Source of the DNA: DASXRC01 sp036506495
Lineage (GTDB): Bacteria; Actinomycetota; Actinomycetes; Mycobacteriales; Micromonosporaceae
Reading direction: 5' to 3'
Length of the DNA: 58,741 bases
Assembly (NCBI GenBank): GCA_036506495.1
Contig: DASXRQ010000185.1
Location: 1 to 58,741, forward strand
Of the stretch, positions 44,598-54,366 are shown piece after piece (position 1 is the first letter of the stretch; every line of letters starts with the position of its first letter). A model generated the notes under the pieces. The model was not told where the DNA came from and did no database searches. It was given only the letters and a program-made list of their open reading frames with translations. Both the position numbers and the translations under genes were made by a program.

Positions 44598-45743
44598 ATG
44601 AGCACCCGCCTCGAGCTTCCCCTACCGCTCATCTCCGTCGCCGGAACCCCCGCGGATTGGGGCGCGGCGTACGGCGCCGCCGCCAGCGCCCTGATCGACG
44701 CGAACCTTGACCTGTACCGCCGTCGGTTCGCCGACGAGGCGGGCCTGGACATCGCAGCCGTCCGGGCGGCCGGCGCCGCGTTCCGGTCGACCACCGCGGC
44801 GCTGCTGCCGCGCATCGGTGCCGCGTTGGACGGCGTTGCGGAGGGCGCAGGCGTACGCGTCGAAGATCTTTACGCTCTCAACGGGCGCAGCGAGCTCCTG
44901 TACGGCGCCCGGGGTACCGCATCGCCGGATGGGCGGGACGGCGGCTGCACCGCGGTGGGTGTGCTCGGCACCCACACCGCGAGCCGGCGGCTGCTGCTCG
45001 GCCAGAACTGGGACTGGCATCCGGACCAGCGGGACGCGATGGTGCTCCTCGCCACCCGCGACGAGCGCGGGCACGCGGTGCTGACGCTCGCCGAGGCCGG
45101 AATGCTGGCCAAGGCGGGCATCAATTCGGCCGGCGTCGGCGTCTGCGTCAACCTGTTGGGCTGCGACCGGGACGGGCTGCCGCTCGACGGGGCGGCGCCC
45201 GGTGTGCCGTACCACGTCCTGCTGCGCGCCGCACTTGAGGCCGACAGCCTGACGTGGGCACTGCGCGCGGTGCTGCGGTTGCCGCGCAACACCTCGATGA
45301 ACATGCTGCTCGGCCAGGCGGCGTCGGACCCGGGCGACTCGGCGGGCGACGAGCTGATCGACCTGGAGGTCGCTCCCGGGGACGCCGGGTGGCTGCACCC
45401 GCGCGGCGGGCTGCTCACCCACGCGAACCACTTCGAGACCAGCCTGGCCGTGTACGACACGATCAAGGACTGGGGTGGTTCGTCGCTGTTCCGGGCGGCA
45501 CGGGCGCGGCGGCTGCTCGAGGAGCCCGCACAGGCCGGCAAGGTCACCGAAGACGACCTCGCGGCCGTCTTGCGCGACCACGCGAGCTTCCCGCACGCCA
45601 TCTGCCGCCACGTTGACGAACGCGACACTCCGGCCGACCGGTCGGAGACCGTCTACTCGATCCTGCTCGACCCCGGCGCGCGACGGTTCGGCATCGCCGC
45701 CGGGCCGCCCTGCAGGCACGAATACGCCTGGGTGGACCTATGA
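44598..45743 (+). CDS. C45-family peptidase / acyltransferase-like Ntn hydrolase
   Basis: A 381-aa member of the penicillin acyltransferase (C45) family of N-terminal-nucleophile enzymes. Family features: GTPADWGAAYGAAA near the N-terminus, the Gly116-Cys117 cleavage and nucleophile site (DGGCTAVGV), the QNWDWHPDQRDAMVLL segment and a C-terminal NHFET block. By family, the precursor is expected to cleave itself before Cys117. The natural substrate, probably an amide, is unknown. ATG 44598 follows TACCGT by 6 bases. Confidence 0.85.
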   Translation: MSTRLELPLPLISVAGTPADWGAAYGAAASALIDANLDLYRRRFADEAGLDIAAVRAAGAAFRSTTAALLPRIGAALDGVAEGAGVRVEDLYALNGRSELLYGARGTASPDGRDGGCTAVGVLGTHTASRRLLLGQNWDWHPDQRDAMVLLATRDERGHAVLTLAEAGMLAKAGINSAGVGVCVNLLGCDRDGLPLDGAAPGVPYHVLLRAALEADSLTWALRAVLRLPRNTSMNMLLGQAASDPGDSAGDELIDLEVAPGDAGWLHPRGGLLTHANHFETSLAVYDTIKDWGGSSLFRAARARRLLEEPAQAGKVTEDDLAAVLRDHASFPHAICRHVDERDTPADRSETVYSILLDPGARRFGIAAGPPCRHEYAWVDL

Positions 45744-45806
45744 CCACGGCCAACGTCAGCCAGACCGCCCGCGGTCCTCTGTGGACGACGACGCGGCGGA
45801 CGGAAA

Positions 45807-45839
45807 GCGCCCGACCCGCGGTGTCGCGGGGACGGGCGC
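45807..45839. terminator. Bidirectional GC-rich terminator hairpin
   Basis: GCGCCCG (45807-45813) pairs with CGGGCGC (45833-45839) and CCCGCG with CGCGGG inside, around a GTGT loop with a small bulge. It lies between the convergent C45 gene and acsA, 20 bases from the acsA stop. No U-tract. Confidence 0.6.
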
Positions 45840-45859
45840 CGTCGTGAGCTGCTTCGGAG

Positions 45860-47833
<1,974 letters not shown>

Positions 47834-48009
47834 ATGACGTCGCTCCTCGTGCCTCGCGATGTGATCCGGGCCTTCGCTACGGAGGTTAGTGGGGGGTTGC
47901 TGCGCCCGCGACCGTCGGATCGCCGGGCGGACCGGTCGGCGCGCCCGGCGGCTCCCGGTCGGTCCGGCGCCGGATGTCAGGATCGGGCCGGTTGCTACGG
48001 TGACCCACC

Positions 48010-48756
48010 GTGATCGCCGACCCGCTGGCGCCGTTGCTCGACCTCGCCGACGTGCCGGCCTGGCTCGCCGAGGCGCGCGCCCGGGTGGACCGGGCGATGC
48101 GACACCGCGCGTTGCGGCGGCGCGGTGGCCGCGTCGCGGCCGAGGTGAGCCTGCGGTCCGCGGTGGCCAGCGCCGCGCTGGAGGGCCGCGGGTACGCGCC
48201 GGACGACCTGGCCGCCGGAACGATCACCGACCCGGTCGCCCAGGGTGCGTTGCGGGTCTCGGAGGCCCTCGGCGTCCTCGCAGATCGCTGGCCCCGTGCG
48301 CCCCGGCAGGTGCTCGCGCGGCTGCACGTGCTCGCGGCTCGCGGCGTGGTCGGCGACGCCGAGCTGGGACGCCCGGTGCCCGATCCGGCCGTTCCCGCGC
48401 GCCTGGACACCCTGTCTGGGCTGGTCGCGGGCGGCTCGACAGTCGACCCGGTGGTACGCGCCGCGGTCGTGCACGGCGAGCTGCTCGGGTTGCGCCCCTT
48501 CGCGGGACCGTACGGCGTGGTCGCGCGCGCGGCCGCGCGCCTGACCCTGATCTCCTCGGGCTTCGATCCGCGCGGGCTGCTGGCCATCGACGTCGGTCAC
48601 CACGAACGAGAGCCCGAGTACCGGGGAGCCGCGGCCGCGTTCGCCACCGGCACGCCGGACGGGCTGCGTGCCTGGCTGCGGCACTGCGCGACCGCGGTGG
48701 GCCGCGCCGCCGACGAGCTGGTCGCCATCTGCGACGAGATCATCACGGCGACGTAG
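48010..48756 (+). CDS. Fic-like protein with a degenerate catalytic motif
   Basis: A 248-aa helical protein that aligns with Fic (AMP-transferase) domains. The inhibitory-helix motif (S/T)-x3-E-(G/N) is intact as S54-A-A-L-E58-G59. The catalytic motif H-P-F-x-(D/E)-G-N-G-R-x2-R is present by position at 162-173, but reads R-P-F-A-G-P-Y-G-V-V-A-R: the His, acidic, Asn and first Arg residues are all gone. It is therefore probably a pseudoenzyme. GTG 48010 lies 8 bases after TACGGT. No toxin or antitoxin partner is adjacent. Confidence 0.7.
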   Translation: MIADPLAPLLDLADVPAWLAEARARVDRAMRHRALRRRGGRVAAEVSLRSAVASAALEGRGYAPDDLAAGTITDPVAQGALRVSEALGVLADRWPRAPRQVLARLHVLAARGVVGDAELGRPVPDPAVPARLDTLSGLVAGGSTVDPVVRAAVVHGELLGLRPFAGPYGVVARAAARLTLISSGFDPRGLLAIDVGHHEREPEYRGAAAAFATGTPDGLRAWLRHCATAVGRAADELVAICDEIITAT

Positions 48757-48771
48757 ACACCCCGTCTCCCG

Positions 48772-48832
48772 TCGATCATGGACCTATCGTCGTGCCTGGA
48801 TCTCTCTCGCACGACAACTGCTCCATGATCGA
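48772..48832. repeat. REP-like nested inverted repeat
   Basis: TCGATCATGGA (48772-48782) and TCCATGATCGA (48822-48832) are perfect inverted arms; inside, GTCGTGC (48789-48795) pairs with GCACGAC (48809-48815). The whole forms one long cruciform-like hairpin between the convergent Fic-like and oxidoreductase genes. It resembles extragenic palindromes of actinomycetes and may also end transcription. Confidence 0.6.
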
Positions 48833-48863
48833 AGGAGGAGTGCTTGATCGGCGAGCACAAGGG

Positions 48864-49724
48864 CTAGGACTGGGCGGTGGACGTAAGTCGTCGCACGATC
48901 TCGGCGGGGGACAGGGTGCGGTCGGTGGACTCGGGGTCGCCCTCGGCGAGCGGGGTTCGCGCAATGTCGGCGTACACCTCGGCAAAGGCCTGGAACAGGG
49001 AGGGCGAGAGGCCCGCGGCCTGTTGCGCGACGGCGATCTCGCGCATCTCCGGGACGTAGCGGTGCGCTTTCGTCGCGCCCGGCGCGACGCCGCCGACGTG
49101 GTCGAGTCCGTTGGCGCGCAGGTCGGCCAGCACCTCGTCGAGCACGCCGTAGTGCGCCGCCGCGCGCAGGGCCTGCGTCAACAGGCCGTTCAGCCCCTTG
49201 TAGACACTGGCGGTGCTCATCTTCAACGCGCTCGCTCGCCCCAGCGGTCTGGCTAGCACGATCGGTTCCACGTGGCGCCACGGCAGCGCGGCCACCTCGT
49301 TCGCCCGTGGCCCGGACAGATACACGCGGGCGCCGGGCCGAAGCGTGGGTGGTGGGCCCGAGACCGAACCGTCGACCAGGTCCAGACCGGCCACGGCGAG
49401 GACGGCGACCATGGCGTCTACAGTGGACGGCGCGATCGCATTGAGATCGGCGATGAGCGGCCGAGTGCCGGTGCGGTCCGCCGCGGCGGCGAGGCTCGCG
49501 GCCGCGTCGAGCGCCGCGCCCGGTGGGGTCACGACGAGGACGACGGCCGCCTCGCGCATCATGTCGTCCACGGTGGGTACGGGTTCGAGGCCGGCCTTGT
49601 TGGCGAGGCCAGCGGTACGCGGGGACCGGCCCTGGAGTGTCGTGATGACGCGGGCACCGCCGTCGCGGAGTGCCCAGCCAAGACCGGAACCCATGGAACC
49701 AGGGCTGAATATGCCGACGACCAT
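48864..49724 (-). CDS. NAD(P)-binding oxidoreductase, 6PGDH-like N-domain with DUF1932
   Basis: A 286-aa dehydrogenase related to 3-hydroxyisobutyrate and 6-phosphogluconate dehydrogenases. The N-terminal Rossmann fold begins MVVGIFSPGSMGSGLGWAL; DLNAIAPSTVDAM and DGSVSGPPPTLRPGARVYLS are family segments. The C-terminal half, with SALKMSTASVYKGLNGLL containing the conserved Lys, fits DUF1932. The substrate is unknown. ATG 49724 follows TAACGT by 6 bases. Confidence 0.85.
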   Translation of the reverse strand: MVVGIFSPGSMGSGLGWALRDGGARVITTLQGRSPRTAGLANKAGLEPVPTVDDMMREAAVVLVVTPPGAALDAAASLAAAADRTGTRPLIADLNAIAPSTVDAMVAVLAVAGLDLVDGSVSGPPPTLRPGARVYLSGPRANEVAALPWRHVEPIVLARPLGRASALKMSTASVYKGLNGLLTQALRAAAHYGVLDEVLADLRANGLDHVGGVAPGATKAHRYVPEMREIAVAQQAAGLSPSLFQAFAEVYADIARTPLAEGDPESTDRTLSPAEIVRRLTSTAQS

Positions 49725-49744
49725 GCGTCGACGTTACTCACGTG

Positions 49745-49772
49745 GACGGCGCCTCACAGGGGAGGCGCCGTC
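49745..49772 (-). terminator. Strong terminator hairpin after a small minus-strand ORF
   Basis: GACGGCGCCTC (49745-49755) and GAGGCGCCGTC (49762-49772) are perfect 11-bp arms around a 6-base loop. On the minus strand it follows the TAA at 49791-49793 by 18 bases and precedes the oxidoreductase promoter. The short distance to that stop suggests it ends a small transcript. Confidence 0.6.
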
Positions 49773-49790
49773 ACCGCACGTCCGGCCGGG

Positions 49791-49916
49791 TTACCAAGCG
49801 TGCACCTCAATGTCGTTGACAGCGGTCCTCTCGGTGCCGCCGCAACGCGCCTCCCGCGGCTGGTCGCGCGTGGGTGCCCGGTGGCCGTGCACGGAGCCTG
49901 TAAACAGGTTCCGCAC
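49791..49916 (-). CDS. Candidate 41-aa small protein
   Basis: GTG 49916 to TAA encodes 41 aa, beginning MRNLFTGSVHGHR and ending TAVNDIEVHAW. I do not recognise it. Support: a perfect-stem terminator 18 bases after the stop, a TAGAAA hexamer 5 bases before the GTG (leaderless layout), high GC at third positions (about 34 of 41 codons), and no overlap with other genes. It is basic, has one Cys and no membrane helix. It could be a regulatory or ribosomally made peptide, or chance. Confidence 0.45.
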   Translation of the reverse strand: MRNLFTGSVHGHRAPTRDQPREARCGGTERTAVNDIEVHAW

Positions 49917-50025
49917 TAACTTTTCTACGCTGGTTTGGCCGACCGCGCTAGCCCTGCGGCGGATTGTGTGACTACCGATCACCGCTGGGTCCGCTGGGGT
50001 ACTCGCGGGCCGTTGGCCTGTTGCG

Positions 50026-50835
50026 TCAAGTCGTGGCGGCGCGGGACTTTCGGTGCCTGCCGTACCACGCGATGCCGACCGCCACACCGACGCCGACGCC
50101 GATCGCGGCGGCGGCGACCGGCACGGCTGGACGGTCGCGCAGACGCTTGCGCAGAGGGATCGGATGCCGAAACTCGAGCACGGGCCACTCCCGCTCGACC
50201 GCCACCCGACGCAGCGCCCGATCGGGGTTGACCGCCGTCGGATGGCCGACGGTCTCCAGCAAAGGGACATCCGAGATTGAGTCGGAGTACGCATAGGACG
50301 CGCCCAGGTCGTAGCCGCGCTCCGCTGCCAGCTTCCGGACCGCCTCGACCTTGCTCGGTCCGCCGGCGTAGAAGTCGATCTCTCCGGTGTAGCGACCATT
50401 CTCGATGGCCATATGGGTGGCGATGACTTCGCTCGCGCCGAGCTGGTCACCGATGGGGCGGACCATCTCCTCGCCCGAGGCCGAGACGAGCACCACGTCC
50501 CGTCCGGCGGCCTGATGCTCTTCGATCAGGGCGGCCGCCTCGGCGTACACGTAAGGGTTGATCAGCTCGGCCAGCGTCTCGTTGACGATCTGTCGTACCT
50601 GCTCCACCCGCCAGCCCTTGCACAGTTCCGCGAGGTAGTCGCGGGTCCGTGCCATCGTCTGCTCGTCGGCGCCGCCGAGCCGGAACATGAGCTGGGCGTA
50701 CGCGGCCTTGACAACGTCTCGCCGGGTGATCAGGCCGTCGCGGTAGAACGGCCGGCCGAACGCCAGCGCGCTCGACTTAGCGATGACGGTCTTGTCGAGA
50801 TCAAAAAAGGCGGCGCTTCGGCCCACGGCGGGCAA
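50026..50835 (-). CDS. HAD-IB family (SerB-like) phosphatase with C-terminal membrane helix
   Basis: A 269-aa haloacid-dehalogenase-family hydrolase. Motif I is AFFDLDKTVI with D12 and D14, motif II VLVSASGEEMV, and motif IV YSDSISDVPLLE; the cap region lies between I and II. A hydrophobic helix near 232-256 and a basic tail suggest membrane attachment. The substrate is unknown, a phosphomonoester or phospholipid. TTG 50835 is the longest start; GTG 50826 lies 8 bases after a TAGACT box and is a good alternative. Confidence 0.87.
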   Translation of the reverse strand: MPAVGRSAAFFDLDKTVIAKSSALAFGRPFYRDGLITRRDVVKAAYAQLMFRLGGADEQTMARTRDYLAELCKGWRVEQVRQIVNETLAELINPYVYAEAAALIEEHQAAGRDVVLVSASGEEMVRPIGDQLGASEVIATHMAIENGRYTGEIDFYAGGPSKVEAVRKLAAERGYDLGASYAYSDSISDVPLLETVGHPTAVNPDRALRRVAVEREWPVLEFRHPIPLRKRLRDRPAVPVAAAAIGVGVGVAVGIAWYGRHRKSRAATT

Positions 50836-51148
50836 GTCTAGCCGGATGGGTCGACGGTCGCCCGGTGTGCGGGGTCACATCCGCCGATGTCGCGACGGTC
50901 TCGATTACTGATTGGCCGGTCAGCGAGTGCGGAGAGTGTGATCTCGTAAACTAGATCGGCGTGTCGCGCTGAGTGAAGTCAACGCCACTCGACGTGTGCT
51001 GGTTGGCTCAGGCATGCTTGTGTTTACGACCCGGTTTCATATCTCAACTGAGATGCCCGTGTTGTAGGCAAATGGCGGAGCCCTCGGCGGTTGCACCCCC
51101 CGTGACCGCTGAGCGGGTTCGGCTCGACCCCCCCGGAGCCGGACCCCA
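50836..51148. other. Intergenic region before a strong terminator; possible small RNA
   Basis: No protein gene is supported in these 313 bases. They hold a 14-bp inverted repeat ATCTCA-AC-TGAGAT (51039-51052) and a hairpin with GCGGT/ACCGC arms near 51090-51112. A plus-strand transcript would end at the hairpin at 51149-51179. No tRNA cloverleaf or known riboswitch is recognised. Confidence 0.35.
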
Positions 51149-51179
51149 GACGACCCCCGTCTCCCCGACGGGGGTCGTC
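51149..51179. terminator. Intrinsic terminator, 13-bp perfect stem
   Basis: GACGACCCCCGTC (51149-51161) pairs with GACGGGGGTCGTC (51167-51179) around TCCCC, followed on the plus strand by GTATTA. It can end a plus-strand transcript from 50836-51148 or, in the other direction, the minus-strand operon ending at 51218. Confidence 0.8.
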
Positions 51180-51217
51180 GTATTACTCGGGAACGCTTCC
51201 ACCCGCAAGTGATCGGC

Positions 51218-51520
51218 TCAACGGAACATGCGCGAGCCGACGTACGCGATGACGGCATCCTTGTCGTCTGGGTACCACAGGAGCACCCAGTCATCGTCCT
51301 CGACAGGGCAGCGGATCGGCACCTGCCACACGGCTACACCGCTTGGTATGCGTATGGGCTCTCGGCGGGCCTCCGCGCTATCCGGACGATCGCAGATGAG
51401 ATCGATGACGTCGCAGATCGCGTTCCATAGTGCACGTCGGTCAGGATCCGACTCGATCCCATCGAGGACAGGGATGACGTGCTCTCCATAGGCAGGCTCT
51501 CCATAGGCAGGCTCGAGCAC
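51218..51520 (-). CDS. Small RelE/ParE-like protein, candidate toxin
   Basis: A 100-aa protein. A helical N-terminal half (RALWNAICDVIDLICDRP) is followed by strands with VAVWQVPIRC and DDDWVLLWYPDDKDAVIAYV, which resembles the RelE/ParE fold by pattern only. It starts at GTG 51520, 3 bases after the stop of the preceding small gene, with AAGGAG inside that gene's end. The first residues contain a 15-bp tandem duplication (EPAYG twice). With the partner it looks like a type II toxin-antitoxin pair, but I cannot assign a family with certainty. Confidence 0.55.
   Translation of the reverse strand: MLEPAYGEPAYGEHVIPVLDGIESDPDRRALWNAICDVIDLICDRPDSAEARREPIRIPSGVAVWQVPIRCPVEDDDWVLLWYPDDKDAVIAYVGSRMFR
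51483..51512. repeat. 15-bp tandem duplication at a gene 5' end
   Basis: TCTCCATAGGCAGGC occurs twice in direct succession (51483-51497, 51498-51512). On the minus strand it adds five residues (EPAYG) next to the start codon of the candidate toxin gene and keeps the frame. Confidence 0.8.
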
Positions 51521-51523
51521 CTG

Positions 51524-51772
51524 TCACTCCTTACGCAGCGGCCGTCCTCGGCGCACCCGGCTCGACGGTTCCGCGATGGTCCGTTCAATCTGCTCGACCA
51601 ACGCCGGGTTGGCCATTAGTCGTGCCTGCGACTCTGGGATCACCACGGCGGGCACGAGCACGAGCGTCCCGTCCGGTTCCTCGCGAGCCAGATAGCGACG
51701 ATGCTCCGCTCGACCGATCCTCCCGAGTGAGACTCGGCGGCGCTCGTCCAGTTCGATCAACACCTCGCTCAT
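51524..51772 (-). CDS. Small candidate antitoxin
   Basis: An 82-aa protein starting MSEVLIELDERRRVSLGRIG, a beta-strand-rich opening like AbrB/SpoVT or other swapped-hairpin antitoxins, then EPDGTLVLVPAVVIPESQAR, and a basic tail RVRRGRPLRKE. ATG 51772 follows GGGGGTGAAG. It is the first gene of a two-gene minus-strand operon, in the usual antitoxin position. An inverted repeat lies about 50 bases upstream. Assignment is from size, order and pattern. Confidence 0.55.
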   Translation of the reverse strand: MSEVLIELDERRRVSLGRIGRAEHRRYLAREEPDGTLVLVPAVVIPESQARLMANPALVEQIERTIAEPSSRVRRGRPLRKE

Positions 51773-51819
51773 CACTTCACCCCCACTTCCCAAAATGGGC
51801 ATAACCCGAGAATGGCATC

Positions 51820-51838
51820 TTGACAGACGGCGTGTCAA
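51820..51838. promoter_or_regulatory. Inverted repeat before the candidate TA operon
   Basis: TTGACA-N7-TGTCAA is symmetric, and a further inverted pair, CTTGAC (51819-51824) and GTCAAG (51849-51854), brackets it. TTGACA read on the minus strand could be the -35 of the operon, so a bound regulator would block it. No good -10 was found at 17 bp. Confidence 0.4.
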
Positions 51839-52069
51839 CCAGTGTGTCGTCAAGCGCAGGTCGAGTGCACGGTCCCATCCACCCGCAGCTCACTGGCCAT
51901 TTGCGTCCGCGGCTGGATCTTCGGTCGCCGGCGGGCATAGCAGATCTTTGGCGTCGGCGGGCGATATCCACAGCAGCGCCGGCCGTCCACAGATCTCGCC
52001 CGAGCCGGTTGAGCGTCGGCTAAGGGATGGGCACCGTGTGCCGACAGAATTCCCCCGCTGGAGGCCTCG

Positions 52070-53170
52070 ATGGCAACGCGTACTGCCGGCCCGACCGGTC
52101 CCGGGCTGCCACTCGTGGTCACCGGTGATCAGGAGCTGCTCGACGATCTGCTCCGGCTGGCGGCCGTGGCCGGGACCGATGTCGACGTCGCGTCCGACCC
52201 CGCGGCGGCCCGCCGGCGCTTCCGCGCCGCGCCGCTCGTACTGGTCGGCATCGACCAAGCGCAGGCTTGCCTCCGAGCACGATTGCCGCGCCGGTCCGGC
52301 CTGGCGATCGTCGGTCGAGCTGGGGCGGCCGAACCCCCGTGGCAGCTCGCCGAGCTCGTCGGGGCCGCGCACGTCGCGATGTTGCCGGCCGCCGAGCCGT
52401 GGCTCGTGGATCGGTTGGCCGACTGCCTGCTCGGCAGTCAGGGCGACGGCCGCATCGTGGCGGTGATTGGTGGCCGCGGCGGCGCGGGCGCGACGATCCT
52501 CGCGGCCGCGTTGGCCTTCACGGCAGGCCGGCTCGGATTCGGTGCACTGCTCGTCGACGGCGACCCGCTGGGCGGGGGGCTCGACATCGCGCTCGGCTGG
52601 GAGGAGCTCGTTGGCCTGCGGTGGTCCGGCCTGAGCCAGGCCGACGGTCGGGTGGATGCGGCCGCGCTGGTCGACGCGCTTCCGCGCCGCGGCGACCTCG
52701 TCATCCTCTCGTTCGATCGGGGCGACCACCTCGCTCTGCGACCGGAAGCCATGACCGCGACGCTCGAGGCCGGGCGACGAGCCCGTGACCTCGTAGTGGT
52801 CGACCTGCCGAGGCAGCTCGACGACGCCGCGGTGGTCGCACTGCAGTTGGCCGACCGAACCCTCCTCGTGGTGCCGGCGGAGCTGCGTGCGGTCGCGGCC
52901 GCCGGTCGCGTGGCCCGAATGGTGACGCCGCACTGCGAGGACTTGTCCGTCGTCGTGCGCGGGCCGTCGCCAGGTGGCCTCAAGGCGGACGAGGTAATCC
53001 ACGCGCTCGGCCTTCCGCTCGCGGGCACCCTGCGTCCGGAGCCACGTCTGGCCCCGGCCCTCGAGCGGGGCGAGGCGCCGGCGCAGAGCGGGCGAGGCCC
53101 GCTCGCCACGCTCTGCCAGCGCCTCGTAACGGAACTCGTGGAGCAACGTCCGAGGGCGGTGGCGGCATGA
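52070..53170 (+). CDS. CpaE/Ssd-like ParA-family ATPase of the Tad pilus cluster
   Basis: A 366-aa MinD/ParA-like protein of the septum-site-determining (Ssd) or CpaE type found before actinobacterial tad genes. An N-terminal receiver-like part (1-120) is followed by the P-loop region R136-G-G-A-G-A-T142. Both lysines of the usual K-G-G-x-G-K-T are replaced (Arg and Ala), so ATP hydrolysis is doubtful. LLVDGDPLGGGLDIALG is the second conserved block. GGAGG precedes ATG 52070. The stop overlaps tadA. Confidence 0.87.
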   Translation: MATRTAGPTGPGLPLVVTGDQELLDDLLRLAAVAGTDVDVASDPAAARRRFRAAPLVLVGIDQAQACLRARLPRRSGLAIVGRAGAAEPPWQLAELVGAAHVAMLPAAEPWLVDRLADCLLGSQGDGRIVAVIGGRGGAGATILAAALAFTAGRLGFGALLVDGDPLGGGLDIALGWEELVGLRWSGLSQADGRVDAAALVDALPRRGDLVILSFDRGDHLALRPEAMTATLEAGRRARDLVVVDLPRQLDDAAVVALQLADRTLLVVPAELRAVAAAGRVARMVTPHCEDLSVVVRGPSPGGLKADEVIHALGLPLAGTLRPEPRLAPALERGEAPAQSGRGPLATLCQRLVTELVEQRPRAVAA

Positions 53171-54366
53171 CGGAACTGGCCGGCCGGGTGCGGCACCGGT
53201 TCGCCGTGGACGGGGTGGAAGCGACGCCTGCGGCCATCGTCTCGGCCGTCCGCGCCGAGTCCGGGACGGCGGTGCTCGGCGACGCTGCCGTGCTCCGACT
53301 GGCCGACCAGGTGCAGAACGACCTCGTTGGAACCGGGCCGTTGGCGCCGCTGCTCGCCGATCCGACCGTCACCGATGTGCTGATCAACGGCACCGAGGTC
53401 TGGGTCGATCGGGGCGCCGGGTTGGCGCGGGCATCGGTGTCAGTCGGTGGGCCGGGCGACGTGCGACGGCTCGCGCAGCGCCTCGCCGCCGCCTGCGGTC
53501 GCCGGCTCGACGACGGCTGCCCGTACGCGGACGCCCGGCTCGCCGACGGCACCCGGCTGCACGCGGTCCTGCCCCCGGTGGCGAGCACCGGACCGTACGT
53601 CTCGCTGCGGACATTCCGGCAGCGGCCGTTCACGCTGACCGAACTGGTGGAGTGTGGCACGGTCCGGCCGGCCGTGGCGCCGCTGCTCGCCGCGATCGTG
53701 GCGGCCCGACTCGCGTACCTGGTCACCGGCGGAACGGGGTCGGGTAAGACCACACTCCTCGGTACGCTGCTCGGCCTGGTTCCGGCGACCGAGCGAATCG
53801 TGCTGGTGGAGGAGGCCGCCGAGCTCCGGCCGGTCCACCCGCACGTGGCCGCGCTGCAGGCGCGAACGTCCAATGTGGAAGGCGTCGGCGCGATCGGCGT
53901 GCGCGACCTGGTCCGCCAGGCACTGCGGATGCGGCCCGATCGGCTGGTGGTCGGGGAGTGTCGTGGCGCCGAGGTCGTCGACCTGCTGGCCGCACTCAAT
54001 ACCGGCCACGAGGGCGGAGCCGGCACCATGCACGCGAATGCACCGGCGGATGTTCCCGCCCGGCTGGAGGCCCTCGGCCTACTCGGCGGGTTGCCGAGGG
54101 CCGCGCTGCACGCACAGGTCGCCGCCGCCCTGCAGGTGGTGCTCCATGTCGGCCGTACCTCCCACGGCCGGGTCCTCGATGCCGTCTGCTTGCTGTTGCC
54201 GGGCGGGCCCACCCGCCTAGTCACGGCGGTGCCGGCGTGGCATCGTGGCCGCGGCGTCGGCCCGGCCGCCCCTCGCCTCGCCGCCATGCTGGCCGAGCGC
54301 GGCGTCACCCCACCGCCGTCGCTCCCGGACTCCGGACGCGATGCGTCCGTGGGGGGCCAGCAATGA
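53167..54366 (+). CDS. tadA: TadA/CpaF-family secretion ATPase
   Basis: A 399-aa hexameric ATPase that powers assembly of Flp/Tad pili. Walker A is GGTGSGKTT at about 188-196, followed by an acidic VLVEEAAELRPVHPH box and Walker B-His-box segments LVVGECRGAEVVDLLAALNT and GTMHANAPADVPARLE. The N-terminal LLADPTVTDVLINGTEVWVD is typical of the family. ATG 53167 overlaps the upstream stop; the stop overlaps tadB. Confidence 0.94.
   Translation: MTELAGRVRHRFAVDGVEATPAAIVSAVRAESGTAVLGDAAVLRLADQVQNDLVGTGPLAPLLADPTVTDVLINGTEVWVDRGAGLARASVSVGGPGDVRRLAQRLAAACGRRLDDGCPYADARLADGTRLHAVLPPVASTGPYVSLRTFRQRPFTLTELVECGTVRPAVAPLLAAIVAARLAYLVTGGTGSGKTTLLGTLLGLVPATERIVLVEEAAELRPVHPHVAALQARTSNVEGVGAIGVRDLVRQALRMRPDRLVVGECRGAEVVDLLAALNTGHEGGAGTMHANAPADVPARLEALGLLGGLPRAALHAQVAAALQVVLHVGRTSHGRVLDAVCLLLPGGPTRLVTAVPAWHRGRGVGPAAPRLAAMLAERGVTPPPSLPDSGRDASVGGQQ

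Noticed and set aside
51110..51140. GGGTTCGGCTCGACCC resembling a tRNA T-arm before the terminator
   Set aside because: The flanking bases do not form a T stem, and no D-arm, anticodon arm or acceptor stem can be folded.
50973..51212. Plus-strand open frame of 79 aa
   Set aside because: It reads through the strong terminator at 51149-51179 and its composition is not protein-like.
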